64,000 bases of DNA, from assembly GCA_043228905.1 (NCBI GenBank), contig JBHGNT010000014.1, positions 3,038,001-3,102,000 on the forward strand, given 5' to 3'. Under the pieces are notes generated by a model, which saw only the letters and a list, made by a program, of their open reading frames with translations, was not told where the DNA came from and searched no databases. This document shows positions 44,255 to 55,946 of this stretch, in pieces. Position numbers and translations under genes: made by a program. Numbering within the stretch: position 1 is the first letter of the stretch; every line of letters starts with the position of its first letter. Source of the stretch: Azolla caroliniana (lineage: Eukaryota; Polypodiophyta).

Positions 44255-47200
44255 GTCCAGCCAAAATAGGAGCCGTTTGGTTGGACAGCAGCCCTAGATC
44301 TGTACAGCCCATTAGTGGTTCCATTCCTTCCAAGCAAGTTAGCAATGTGTTCCTAGCCCAAGTCATTGTTAGTACTAAAAGTACTCCCCCAGTACCCGTC
44401 CTAGCACTCTTAGATTCCGGAGCTAATTCCTGTTTCATGGATCGAAATTTTGCCCAAGCTTCTCAGATATCCCTAAGAAAACTTCCTTGTCCCGCATCTG
44501 TAGTAGTCATTGATGGTCATCCCATTGCTTCCGGGAATATTGTAGAAGAATCAGAACCCATTCAAGTTGTCCTAGGTAGTTTTGTGTGTGTAATATCATT
44601 TAATATAATTAGTAGTCCAGAGCATCCCATTGTCCTAGGATTACCTTGGTTTGAATTACATAATCCAGTCATAGATTGGAGAACAAGAGAAGTCTGATAT
44701 CGACCACCCCAAGAATCTACTCACCGAGTTTCGACCATTTCCCTCCATCAATTACGCGAAGAAGGACACAAGGAGGCAATGTTCCTATTTGCAATATTAG
44801 TACATCCTTCCAGCACTATTAAGAAGGATTCCTCAGTACAACTTCCGGCAAAATATCATCCTTATGCTGATGTATTTGACAAGGTAAAAGCCGGTACCCT
44901 TCCTCATCACCGTCCCTATGACTGTCCCATCGATTTACAACCAGGAACCGAGCCACCATGGGGACCAATTTACAACTTGTCACCCACCGAGTTAGAAGTC
45001 CTTCGAGTCTATATCGAGGAGAACTTAGCAAGCGGGTTCATCCGTCATTCGAAATCTCCGGCCGGTGCACCCATCTTCTTTGTCAAGAAGAAAGATGGCT
45101 CACTTCGTCTCGTCGTTGATTACCGCGGATTGAATAAGGTCACCATCCGGAATAGGTATGCACTTCCTCTTATATCAAGTCTTTTAGAGCGAGTTAATGG
45201 TGCCAAGTTTTTTACCAAAATCGATCTACGAGGAGCGTATAACCTCGTGCGGATCCGACCGGGAGATGAATGGAAGACCGCCTTTCGCACGCGGTATGGG
45301 CATTTCGAGTATACTGTTATGTTGTTCGGCCTAACCAATGCACCCGCAGTCTTCCAACACATGGCAAATGATATATTCAGAGACCTCTTGGATATCTATT
45401 TGATCATCTATCTTGATGATCTATTGATTTATTCGAAGACCCAGCAAGAGCACGATTCTCATGTACTATTATTACTAAAGCGACTCCGCGAGAATGGTCT
45501 TTATGCCAAGCTAGAAAAATGTAGCTTTGACTGCAAGCAAATGGAATTTCTAGGCTACGTCATCTCCTCAAAGGGCATCGCCATGGATCCAGCTAAAGTC
45601 CAAACTGTACTAGAGTGGCAAATTCCACGGTCGGTACGAGATGTACAATGTTTTCTAGGTTTTGCTAACTTCTACCGTAAGTTTATACAGGATTACTCGA
45701 AGATTATCTTACCCCTCACACAACTTACGAAGAAGGGCCAAGCATTTCTTTGGTCCATTGAAGCAGATATGGCTTTTCGGCATCTTAAGAAAGCCTTTAC
45801 ATCAGCACCGATTCTAGCTCATGTGGATACTAGCAAACCATTCATCATAGAGACCGATGCTTCAGATTTCGCCCTCGGTAGCATCCTTTCTCAACAAGGA
45901 GATAAAGAAGAGTTGCATCTGGTGGCTTTCCATTCGCGCAAATTCGATGTTGCGGAAATCAACTATGAAATACATGATAAGGAGTTATTAGCCATCGTGG
46001 ATTCATTTGTGCAATGGCGGCATTTCTTAGAGGGCTCTCCACATCAGGTCGTTGTCTTTAGTGATCATAAAAATCTTGCTTATTTCTAGAACGCTCGCGT
46101 ACTAAATCGACGGCAAGCTCGGTGGGCGCAATTCCTCACACGTTTCGACTTCAAAATCACATATCGACCGGGGAAGCATCAAGGAAAAGCAGATGCACTA
46201 TCACGGCGTTCATATCTTGCACCTCGTCCTGGTGATCCAACATTTGATAATCAAAAGCAAGTAATCTTGGGACCAACACGATTGCACACGACGCGGATTT
46301 TTCACACCCCGATGGATTCACGGATTACGGATGACATACGTGCAAACTTGAAGACAGATTGTTTTGCTCAAGACATCCTGGCGCACATTGATACTTCTCG
46401 GGCATCCTGTTCTCAATCTCAACAACCAGGTATTGACTACCGACAATTCGAATATCATGATGGTTTGTTATTCTTTAAAAAGTGCGTATATGTCCCCGAT
46501 TGCTCCTGTCGCCTTCAAATCGTCCAGCATTGTCACGACACCCATACGGCAGGACATTTCGGTAGTACTAAGACGTTGGAGCTAGTGCATCGATCTTTCT
46601 GGTTGCCCCACATGCGCCGTTTTGTCGACGACTACGTTCGGACCTGTGATGCTTGCTGCCGAGCAAAGATGCCACGACACCATCCATATGGCTTGTTGGA
46701 ACCCTTACCGATTCCAAGTAAGCCGTGGCAGTCTATTTGTCTTGATTTTATCACAGATCTGCCGGTCTCGTAGGGGTTCGACGCTATCTTAACCGTCGTC
46801 GATCGATATACGAAGATGGTACATTTTGTTCCGTGTACTAAGGCCATCACTAGCGAGGAAACCGCCGCCCTAGTCATGCGTGAGGTATTTCGGCATCATG
46901 GCCTCCCAGACAGTATCATCAGTGACCGAGGACCGCAATTTGTCTCCAAATTTTGGCAGCATCTCTTCAAGATGCTCAAGGTCTCTTGCAACCTCTCCTT
47001 CGGCTACCATCCTCAGACTGATGGGCAGGCAGAACGAGCAAACCAAACGCTGGAGCAATATCTCCGGTGTTTCCTGAGTTATCAACAGGACGATTGGGCC
47101 GAGATTCTCCACTTTGCGGAGTTTGCGTATAATAATGTTGTTCACTCCTCGACTCGAGTCTCCCCATTCTACGCTTATACCGGTTCTCATCCTCGCTGGT

Positions 47201-47823
47201 TGGTGATCGACACCCCGGAGCTACCTACCAATCCTCGTGCCAGGGATCATTTGGAGAGACTACGCAAGATCCAGATAGATCTCTCGACTCATCTTCGTCA
47301 TGCTCAACAGACACAGAAGACTTACGCGGATCGTCATCGGCTTCCCTCCTCTTTTGCCATCGGAGATCGAGTATGGCTCTTACATCGTCACATCAAGACT
47401 AGTCGACCGTGCGACAAGTTGGATTATCGACGACTCAGTCCTTTCCGTATTACGGGTAAAGTTAATGATGTCACATTCCGCCTTGATCTCCCTCCGCAAC
47501 TTTAGATACATCCGGTTTTCCATTGTTCTCTTCTTGAACCTCATAAAGCAAACACCATTCCCAATCGTGTTACACCGCCGCCGCCCCCGCTGGAGTTGGA
47601 CGCCAGCCCGAAGTATGAAGTTGCTGCCATCCTCGATTCCAAACTTATTCGCAACAAACTTTATTATTTGGTCGATTGGGTTGGTTATAGTCCGAGCGAA
47701 CGCACTTGGGAACCTGTCAAGCATGTTGCCAATGCTCAGGATTTGCTTGTTGATTTCCACCGAAAATATCCAGACAAACCCGGTCCGCAATCAGCGCCGA
47801 CTCGTTCCACTCATCGTCTTTAA
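44251..47823 (+). pseudogene. pol of element I: protease, RT, RNase H, integrase, chromodomain
   Basis: One frame holds the protease (LLDSGANSCFMD), RT (DYRGLNKVTIRN, IIYLDDLLIYS), RNase H (FIIETDASDFALGSILS), integrase (H-H-C-C segment near 46520-46660, LDFITDLP, SDRGPQF, GQAERANQTLE) and a chromodomain near 47600-47790 (YEVAAILDSK, LVDWVGYSPSERTWEP). The stops TGA 44695, TAG 46087, TAG 46771 and TAG 47503 interrupt it; the true end is TAA 47821-47823. All domains otherwise look whole. It is the best reference in this window for the broken element C. Confidence 0.93.
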
Positions 47824-47834
47824 GGGGGAGATAG
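47822..47834 (+). promoter_or_regulatory. Polypurine tract of element I
   Basis: AAGGGGGAGATAG is directly before the 3' LTR and overlaps the pol stop codon. Element C has a matching tract. Confidence 0.85.
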
Positions 47835-48280
47835 TGTCATGATATGGCAAAACTCGAACCCATGACCTTATGGTATATGGGTCGAGCTCTTAACCATCAC
47901 ACCATCTATTGTAATTCATACGATATTATTTTCGTTTATGTTTTATTATAAGAAAGCAATGTATATTCCAGATTTCTCTGGAACATTCTAGAAGTTTCAG
48001 GATTACTCCTGACAACACTATAAAAGAAGGCACTAGGCATTATGTTGAACCAAATTGGTTCAACGCCAGTCTTAAGCCTCTCAACCGCTTGTACTTATCT
48101 TTTTACATAATATATTAGTTGTTGTCATCATCTTTCTCTCTCTCTCATCCTCGCTATCTCTCTCTCTCTCCTCTTCTCACTTCCTCTCTCGGGAATCTTA
48201 CGCAGTCCCGTCCTCTTAGTACTAATAGTACTTCTCTTCTTAGTACTAATTCCATCTCCGCTTTAGTACTATTCTTGACA
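47835..48280 (+). repeat. 3' LTR of element I
   Basis: Nearly identical by eye to the 5' LTR, with the same HSE, palindromes, TATA and tRNA-like module. It ends TTCTTGACA. Confidence 0.94.
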
Positions 48281-48781
48281 GTGGGCCAAGTGGGCCAAAC
48301 GGATATGAAAGATGTGATCACAAAATCTAAGGATAATACTAGCGTAGAAGTCATGGTCAATTCCAACACAAGAGTATACCAAGAAATTGGACAAAGTGGG
48401 AAACATGTGGTGTGGTCACTTAAGCACCTGGAGGAGAGCATGACGCTAAATAATGAATCGCTAAGAGTACTCAACCATAGTGTTTCGATAAGGCTTTTGA
48501 AAGACATGCATGGAACAAGAAAGAAGGATAAGAGAAAATTAGATGACCAAGGAGATGGCCAAGATGAAGGTGGCACATGCATAAGGAGTGAAGCATTTTG
48601 CTCAAGAGGAGCAAAGAGAGCCATGACAACCGGTCAAAGAAATGCAAAGACTGAACGAAGAATATGGTGGATCGGATGGCAATGCGATTCGGGTACATCA
48701 ATAAAAAAGTAAAGTAATCAAAAGTGGAACCTCACCAAAATTGGCACATACCGGTGGATGTACAAGTTTGGTGGGGTTGAA

Positions 48782-49589
48782 TGTCGTGTGAATCTTCTCA
48801 CACTATGTAAAAATAAATAAATAATAAAATAAGTACATTATATTAGCTTAATGGCATGTTATAGAAGATGGATGTTTGAGAAGATAGGGAAAATAGAACT
48901 ATTATTTATCCCACATAGATAGGAAACTTACGGCCCTGGCTATATAAACACCTTGAGACCCTCTTTTTTATTTGTGCTAAGAGCACTATGGCCACTTTGT
49001 CTCCATGGATGATGGTGGCCAAGTTCCCAAAAACCAAAAACCGGCGGCCAGTAAGCCAAACTGGAATCGGGCTAGTAAGCAAAATTGGAAATCGATCGGT
49101 AAACAAAACCGGAATTGGCCGGTAATCAAAATCGGGAACTGGCGGCGGAGCCGGTGAGGTGGCGGCAATTGGCGACCACAGGAGGCTGGACGCAAACCGA
49201 ACGGATGATAGGATCATGTGGTTAATTATAGTGAAGTGAAGAAAACTAAAGTAAAGGTCATGTGGACGGTCACATGCAACTAAAAGAAAAAGGCATGCAA
49301 CTAAAAATGGATGCAACTAAAAGTAGAGGCCATGCAACTAAAAGTGGGCATGCAACGTAACATGGAAGGCTATGATCAACAGAGAACTCCATATACATTC
49401 CATTTTTTTTACACTCATCCTATCTCCATATTATTTTTCTTTTCCTTCTCGGTTCCCTTATCTCACAGGGCTATAACACTCATAAACCCTAATTTTCCCT
49501 ACAGAAGCCATAACACTCAAAAACCCTAAATTTCCTTACGGAACTCAAAACCCTAATTTCCTTACGGAAGCCATATCTCTCATAAACCC
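48782..49589 (+). repeat. 3' LTR of element G, left part
   Basis: It matches the 5' LTR from TGTCGTGTGAATC through the CCGGT array and into the telo-box array, with one unit where the 5' LTR has two. It is cut by element J at AACCC and resumes at 55537, ending at 55946. Confidence 0.9.
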
Positions 49590-49802
49590 TGTTGAGCGGC
49601 AAGCTCAATTGGAGCCGGATCGGCTGAATAAGCCTAAGCCGGTGAGCGAGACAGATCGGTGAGTCGGTTAGCCGGATCCATCAGTAACCGGAAGCCTAGT
49701 AGCAGTTAGACTACTAGGGAGTTAATACTCTCATAGTTAGTGTCAGACGCTCAAGTGAGCATTAATACTCTCGTAGTTAGTGTCAGACGCTTGAGTGAGC
49801 AT
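49590..49802 (+). repeat. Truncated 5' LTR of element J
   Basis: It matches the first part of the 3' LTR. A unit TAATACTCTC..AGTTAGTGTCAGACGCT..AGTGAGCAT is duplicated here. The LTR breaks off at GAGCATTGA and gag sequence follows. Confidence 0.88.
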
Positions 49803-50492
49803 TGAAGGACATGTCGGTGGCTGATTACATGACCCGAATCAAAGAGATCTGTGACTCGCTTGCCTCTATCAACGTCACTGTAGAGGAAGACGAGATGGTA
49901 CAGGTCTGTCTTGGGGGCCTAGCGTCTAAGTTCCGAGCTTTCCGGACAGCAGTATGTACGAGGGACAATACGTCATCATTTTTTGACTTATAGTCGATGC
50001 TCCTTGTAGAGGAGAACCACGCCGGTGCGTCAACAAGTGCACCCATCGACAATCGGATGTTGTACACAGAGGCAGATCGGCCCCGTGGGTGTGGTGGACA
50101 AGGCGGGTCGGCACGCAATGGAGGCGGCCAGCAAGGGCAAGACCGACGGCACAGAGACCGTGCCGACAGCAGTTCCGGGACTTCCACAAGTAGGGGGAGT
50201 CAAGGTGGCGCTGGAGGCCGGCAAGACAAATCTGCCACGGAATGCTGGTACTATGGCAAAAAGGGCCACAGAGAAAGCGAGTGCTGGAAGAAGCGCGCCG
50301 ATTCGGACAGATCTGGATCTGGCAAAACCGGTCGGGAGAACCGGCAAAACTCGCACTACGCACAAGGATCGAGAGGATCTGGAACCGGGAAGACCGGTAA
50401 GGGGCCAACCTTGGTGATGAAGCACGAGGCAAACTCGATGAAGAAGACCACTTCCAAATTGGAGGAAGTGTGGTACGTTGATTCCGGTGCGT

Positions 50493-51282
50493 TGTCGTGC
50501 CTTTCGGCTCCGGATCGTTGCGTGAGTCGGGTGGGAACCGCCGAGGTTTTGGACTAGGAGAAAGAAGAATATGAGATGAGGCTAGTAATAAATAGATTAT
50601 TAGAAAGAGAGATAGAAATTTCGTGAATCCCACGAGTGTATTGTATTCGATTAATCAATATTTAGATAAGAATATGTATTTAGATTGAAAGAAAGATATA
50701 AGAAACTTGTGAATCCCACAAGTATAGATTATATTATTTTCGTGAATCCCACGATTATATTAATCGGTTGGTGTTTTCGGAAATATATCCAATTTCCAAA
50801 TATTTCACACACCTATTACATTGTGCTCCCCATCCTTATGTAGTGATGGGAGAGACTAAGCATAGCTACATGCTTTTTTTTCTAATACGTTCATGCACAC
50901 TAAATGTGCATGTGATGCTTTTCTAATCCTTGCTTTTATTTGCTAAATATAGTGCTCATGCACGCTAGATGTGCATGAGTCACTTTTTAGTTGCTTGCGT
51001 TTTTCTATAAAATATTCACGCACTCTAAAAATGCATGATTTACCTTTTTAATAAAGGTAGGCGCAAATAAAGCACTTATAGTTATTAAATCTATTTATAG
51101 AACACTAAAGATAAGGTAGCATAATGGTAAAGTTGAGGTTTGGCTACGTGGAGGTACAAGGTTTGAATCTTGCCCTGTGCACATGATAAATATCTTGATA
51201 TATTATTTTATTTATTTATATGTAATTAAATCGGTTATATTATTTTTACTTTTTCACGTAGTGTACGAAATACACTACGACA
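50493..51282. repeat. Solo LTR K inside element J
   Basis: The termini TGTCG...CGACA and a 4-bp TSD GCGT (50489-50492, 51283-51286) enclose 790 bases without coding capacity. It contains repeated GTGAATCCCAC boxes, a tRNA-like module (51122-51170) and a terminal hairpin CGTAGTGTA-CGAAA-TACACTACG. The termini and TSD length match element G, suggesting a related family. Which strand is sense is unclear. Confidence 0.82.
51122..51170 (+). other. tRNA-like module in solo LTR K
   Basis: A-box-like TAATGGTAAAG at 51122-51132 and B box GGTTTGAATCT at 51160-51170. The distance and order are as in the other LTR modules here. No full cloverleaf was seen. Confidence 0.5.
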
Positions 51283-52401
51283 GCGTCAAATCACATGACG
51301 AGCCACAAAGAGTGGTTCTCCTTCTTGGAGAAACCGGAACAATAAGGAGTTGTTGAAACCAGAGACGACACTCCTCACCCAATCATGCATGTCAGAGAAG
51401 TTCCCCAGAGCCACGTCGGACAGAGGGGGAAGCTGATGAACGTATTACACGTTCCGACTATCACGAAAAACCTAGTGTCGGTCGGACAGATCATCGACCA
51501 GGGAATGCCGGTGCGGTTTACGCACCTCGGGTGCTTCATCGAGGAGGAGGGCCAAATTATCACGCAAGGGCGCAGAGATGGGAGGATGTTCATCCTCGAC
51601 ACCAATGACGTCGGCATCGCCTTGTTCGCCAAAGGACAGAAGGTCGAATCGGACATCGACCTGTGGCACAAGCGGATCGGCCACGTCAATTACCGGCGGC
51701 TTCAAGACTTGCAAACGAAACAAGTTGTTTTCGGTTTGCCAAAGTTTAGTGGCTGGAAGGCCCAAGTATGTGAAGCCTGCCAACTTGGGAAGCAACATCG
51801 GCTTCCATTCCCCTCCGAACAAAACCGTAGCCATAACAAGCTCGACCTTATTCATTCGGATGTATGGGGACCGGCACAGAACGTGAGTCTTGGCGGGAGT
51901 CGATACTTCGTCTCCTTCATCGACGACTATAGCCGGCACACATGGATCTACCTCATTGAGTGGAAGAGCGAAGTCTTCGACTGTTTCCGGAACCTCCAGA
52001 GCATGGTGGAACGGGAATCGGAGAGGAAGATCAAGTGCATGCGGTCAAATGGCGGAAAAGAATATTTTTCCGGCCAATTCAACAATTATCTGCAGCAAAC
52101 AGGAATTCGGAGAGAGTTCAGCTGCAGATACACACCGGAGCAAAATGGTGTGGCCGAAAGGAAGAACCGGTCGCTTGTCAATGCGGCAAGGGAAATGCTG
52201 GAAGAGAAGAGCATGCCCCATTTCTACTGGGCGGAGGCGGTCCGGACGGCCGTCTACATCCAAAACCCGATCGATGACAAGGTGTCCGCGCATGAGCTGT
52301 ATTTCGGGCGCAAGCCGAATTTGAGACACCTTCGGATTTTCAGTAGCATAGCATATGTGCATGTGTCGGATGAGAAGCGGAGGAAGCTGGATGCAAAATA
52401 G

Positions 52402-54480
52402 GAGAAGTGCATCCTCGTCGGCTACTCACATGAGCAAAAGGGGTATAAGTGTTATAACCCCAGGACGAAGCAGGTTTGAGTTAGCCGCGATGTTGAATTT
52501 GATGAGACGGCATCATGGTATGCCTTACCAGCTCCGACTTCTGACCCCGACCCGATACCAGAGGATGAGGCTACTGAGCCTGAACCGGTCCAATTAGAAG
52601 ATGATGAATCCGGGACTCAAGAAGAGAGTCCGGAATCGTTTCGGTTGAGTGGGCCGAATGAGAGACTAGGTCAATCTAACCAGTCAGAAGAAGAACCGGC
52701 GGGTAGTGAAGACTCTATCGTGCTCTCCCCGCACAAGGAACCTAGGAGATAGTTCATGCGCAAAGAGAAGGGGAAGAAGAAGATGTCGGATTATGGAACC
52801 GGTATTGATGAGTCGGATCGGAGCAGATCTGGCTCTGGAAAGGAAAATGACGGTTCTTCGGCAACGAAGACCGAACCGGCCAAGAAGGGCCTCAAACCAG
52901 GTAACGGTGGGTTACGCCGGTCAACCCGCCAAAAGGAACCTATTAAGCGGTACGGGTACAATGAGTACATGGCGCATCACTATGCGTACATGACCAAGGT
53001 GGCGAAAGTGCGTGAGCTGGAGAGCTACGCAGAAGCGGCAAAGGACGCACATTGGCGTGCCACTATGGAAGAAGAGATGCGGGCACTTGATGCCAACAAT
53101 ACATGGGACCTGGTTGACCCTCCCCATCACAATAAACCGATTGGATGCAAGTAGGTGTACAAGGTAAAGTACAACTTCGACGGTTCAATTAACCGGTACA
53201 AGGCCCGGTTAGTGGCGAAAGGATACGCACAGACCCACGGAATTGACTATGACGAGACTTTCGCTCCAGTAGCGAAGATGACGACGGTTCATATGGTGCT
53301 TGCGGTTGTTGTGGCAAGGGGGTGGCATCTTCACCAGATGGATGTGAAGAATGCATTTCTTCAAGGAGATCTTGAAGAAGAGGTCTTTATGATACAACCC
53401 CCCGGTTTCCAGACGGAGATGAACAAGTCGGTGGTATGCCCGCTGAAAAAGTCACTTTATGGCTTGAAGCAAGCCCCCCGAGCTTGGAATGCGAGATCAC
53501 GCACCAGTTGCATAAGATGGGGTTTGCGGCCTCCAAGTCCGACTCTTCGTTGTTCATCCGGCAAAGTCCGGATGGTCCGGTTTGCATCTTGTTGTATGTT
53601 GATGATCTGGTCATCACCGGACCCAGACACGATGAAATCAACCGAGTCAAGTCCTAGTTGTCGGATGTGTTTGTGATGAAGAACTTGGGGGACCTTCATT
53701 ATTTTCTTGGGATCGAGGTGATCCAAACCCCCGACGGCATATTGCTCTCACAGAGGCACTATGTGTTGAATATGATGTACAAGTTCAGCATGACAGAATG
53801 TCGACCTGTCTCTACACCCCTGGACCGGAACCAGAAGCTTTGTCCCGACTCTGGACCGGCCTGCGATGAGAAACGGTTTCAACAAATTGTCGGAAGCCTT
53901 ATATATTTGACCATCACCCGACCCGACATCAGCTATCCGGTCGGTGTGATTAGCCAATTCATGCAGAAGCCAACCGTAGAGGATCTTCAGTGCATGCACC
54001 GAATACTGCGATATGTGAGCGGCACGAAGGACCGGGGACTATTATACCGGCGAGGTATAACCGAACGGCGATGCATCAGATCGCCGATCAACCTCCGGTT
54101 ATATGTTTTCCCTAGGTTGCGCGGCTGTTGTGTGGAGCAGCAAAAAGCAGCCAACAGTTGCTCTGTCGAGCACTGAGGCTGAGTATCAGGGCGCTACCGT
54201 TGCCACCTGTGAAGCCATTTGGCTTCGGCGACTGCTGCAAGACCTACGGATCGAGGTACCGACCCCGATTCTGATCTACTACGACAACATAAGCAGCATG
54301 CAACTTGCCAAGAACCTCGTATTCCATGCTCGCACAAAGCACATAGAAGTGCACTATCACTTCGTGCGTGAGCGTGTCCTGAGCAGTGAGGTCGAACTTC
54401 GGTATGTTCACACGGATCGGTAGGTTGCCAACATATTCACCAAACCACTCGGATCGGACAAGTTGCGGCACTTCACCGAA
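52402..54480 (+). pseudogene. RT and RNase H of element J
   Basis: The integrase tail (KCILVGYSHEQKGYKCYNP) leads to a variable linker and then [54 protein letters not shown] and, after a frameshift near 53475, [13 protein letters not shown]. RNase H lacks part of its start after a small deletion near 54060 but keeps [18 protein letters not shown] and ANIFTKPL. Stops: TGA near 52477, TAG 52750, TAG 53152 (where F has Trp), TAG 53655 and TAG 54421. Confidence 0.88.
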
Positions 54481-55155
54481 ATGCTTGGTGTTCAGCATCT
54501 CGACGTGCCATATTTGAGGGGGAGAACGGGCAAAAACACCGGAACGGGCAAAGGCAAAGAGACTGTCGATTGCGCCGGTGAGGGAAGAACCGACAAAGGG
54601 AGAGTCAAGAAGAAGAAAGGAGTTGAGTCAACAAAGGAAGTCGACACATCTGAACAAGTTGGAACAAGCGGTAGCGGCGGCAGAGTCAAGAAAAACAAAG
54701 CCGACCGGAAGAAGAAGGCCAAGACCCGGACATGGTCCGATGTGGTGAAGGGCTTGGAACCAGAAGACGAATCGGGAGCAACCGATTCGGACAAGAGCTG
54801 GAACGAATCGGAGACAATCGATTCGGTTCAACATGCAGATTCGGAAGAACTGGATCAATTCAAGGCCAAGAGGACGAGAAGGCAACGAAAGTTGACGCCA
54901 ACACGAAGGAATTGGCGAACCGGCATGCGCCAAAGTCACAGCAACAAGGGAGCTGAATTGGGCATGTTGAGCAGACAAGCCAACCGAGGAGGTCGAGGTG
55001 GGCAGAACAAGAGGGGTCGCGACAAACAAAACTGGACCAGACGAGGAGCACAAGCAAGACGGAGTGACGCCAGAAGGAGTCAGGCAGATGGATCGGTCTC
55101 CACAGACATTGACACTACGACCAGACCTCAAGTTGAGCTTGAGGGGGAGTGTTGA
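54481..55155 (+). CDS. Charged C-terminal extension of the element J polyprotein
   Basis: After RNase H the frame continues for about 220 residues to TGA 55153-55155, overlapping the polypurine tract and the first bases of the 3' LTR. It starts LDVPYLRGRTGKNTG and is rich in K, R, D, E, S and T (KKKKGVESTKE, TRTWSDVVKGLEPEDESG, RGGRGGQNKRGRDKQNW). It is unbroken here although the enzymes upstream are broken. Element F has a shorter, diverged counterpart. No known domain was recognised. Confidence 0.65.
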   Translation: MLGVQHLDVPYLRGRTGKNTGTGKGKETVDCAGEGRTDKGRVKKKKGVESTKEVDTSEQVGTSGSGGRVKKNKADRKKKAKTRTWSDVVKGLEPEDESGATDSDKSWNESETIDSVQHADSEELDQFKAKRTRRQRKLTPTRRNWRTGMRQSHSNKGAELGMLSRQANRGGRGGQNKRGRDKQNWTRRGAQARRSDARRSQADGSVSTDIDTTTRPQVELEGEC

Positions 55156-55531
55156 GCGGCAAGCTCAATTGGAGCCGGATCGGCTTAATAAGCCTGAGCC
55201 GGTGAGCACCCGGTGAGCAAAAGAGCCAGTTAGCCGGATCCATCAGTAACCGGAAGCCTAGTAGCAGCTAGACTACTAGGGAGTTAATACTCTCGTAGTT
55301 AGTGTCAGACGCTCGAATGAGCATTGATGTACACTGTACTTTTGTCAGTCCGTATGGACTTGTATAAAAGTGTTCTCTGAACACATACTATGTACAGAGC
55401 ATTGATATAATTTTTGAATAGAGATTCTTGTTCTCTCTCTATCTATCTCTCTCGCGTACTGTTAAGCTCTCCATTAAACTTGTTCTCTGTTTTCTGTTTT
55501 TTATTGCTTCCGCACGCTATTTGTTTTTACA
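55150..55531 (+). repeat. 3' LTR of element J
   Basis: TGTTGAG...TTTTTACA, preceded by the polypurine tract TTGAGGGGGAG (55139-55149). The TATA box (55363-55369) is flanked by palindromes AGTCC-GTAT-GGACT (55347-55360) and GTGTTC-TCT-GAACAC (55370-55384). A CT-rich block follows near 55431-55453. Confidence 0.92.
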
Positions 55532-55536
55532 AACCC

Positions 55537-55946
55537 TAATTTCCTTACGGAAGCCATATCTCTCATAAACCCTAATTTCCTTACGGAAGCCATATCTCTC
55601 ATAAACCCTAATTTCCTTACGGAAACCAAAAACCCTAATTTTCCCTACAGAAACCATATCTCTCAAAATCTAAAATCTCTTATCAAAGCCAAAAACCCTA
55701 AATTTCTATTGAATCCATATTTAGTTTCTTCTAATCTATTATTCCAGTAATCTTCATAAGCGAAACTTTTGTAATCCCAATCTTGGGATTGATTGTAATC
55801 TTTCTTTTCCTTTGTTAATGAAATTAGTCAATCTTTCTTATTTCCATTAATTGTTAAAATTACAAAAGCACGAATGTGATGTCCTCTGGTCGGAGGCCCT
55901 GGGGTCCTGCCTCAAGTTCATGTATCCTCGTCGTATTTTCGCGACA
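55537..55946 (+). repeat. 3' LTR of element G, right part
   Basis: It continues the telo-box array and ends TATTTTCGCGACA like the 5' LTR. It is followed by CCGC and the gag of element C. Confidence 0.9.

Larger units (their letters stand above)
42623..48280 (+). mobile_element. Element I: nearly complete Ty3/gypsy chromovirus
   Basis: LTRs 42623-43068 and 47835-48280, TG...CA, with a perfect GTGGG TSD (42618-42622, 48281-48285). Content: self-priming site, gag, protease, RT, RNase H, integrase, chromodomain and polypurine tract. Defects are one gag frameshift and four internal stops in pol. It lies in the tail of the G gag region and is a close relative of element C. Confidence 0.95.
49803..52401 (+). 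pseudogene. gag remainder, protease and integrase of element J, split by K
   Basis: gag starts in its middle (MSVADYMTRIKEICDSLASI). The knuckle reads CWYYGKKGHRESEC, with Tyr replacing a zinc Cys that F keeps. The protease VWYVDSGA is cut at 50492 by K and resumes at 51283 with SNHM. Integrase follows with LWHKRIGHVNYRRL, CEACQLGKQHRLPF, SDVWGP and NGVAERKNRS. Stops occur at TAG 49991, TAA near 51343 and TAG 52399. Confidence 0.88.
49590..55531 (+). mobile_element. Element J: Ty1/copia retrotransposon with truncated 5' LTR
   Basis: Its ends are TGTTGAGCGG and TTTTTACA, with a perfect AACCC TSD (49585-49589, 55532-55536). The 5' LTR is cut after about 213 bases and joined to mid-gag, so promoter, primer site and gag start are missing. 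The 3' LTR (55150-55531) is complete. It is related to element F and holds solo LTR K in its protease. Confidence 0.93.
28750..55946 (+). mobile_element. Element G: gag-only LTR retrotransposon with long LTRs, hosting H, I and J
   Basis: The LTR termini are TGTCG...CGACA. The flanks are CCGT (28746-28749) and CCGC (55947-55950), a 4-bp TSD with one C-to-T change; element I shows CCGC in the homologous gag. Without H, I and J the interior is about 2 kb and encodes only a gag-like protein with a long charged tail. No pol was found, so it must borrow enzymes, like TR-GAG or LARD elements. Confidence 0.82.

Noticed and set aside
37923-54423. TAG read as glutamine through an altered genetic code
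   Set aside because: Many in-frame TAGs fit Gln, but TGA and TAA also occur inside frames, at least one TAG stands where F has Trp, and other frames have frameshifts and deletions. Methylcytosine decay explains the set better.
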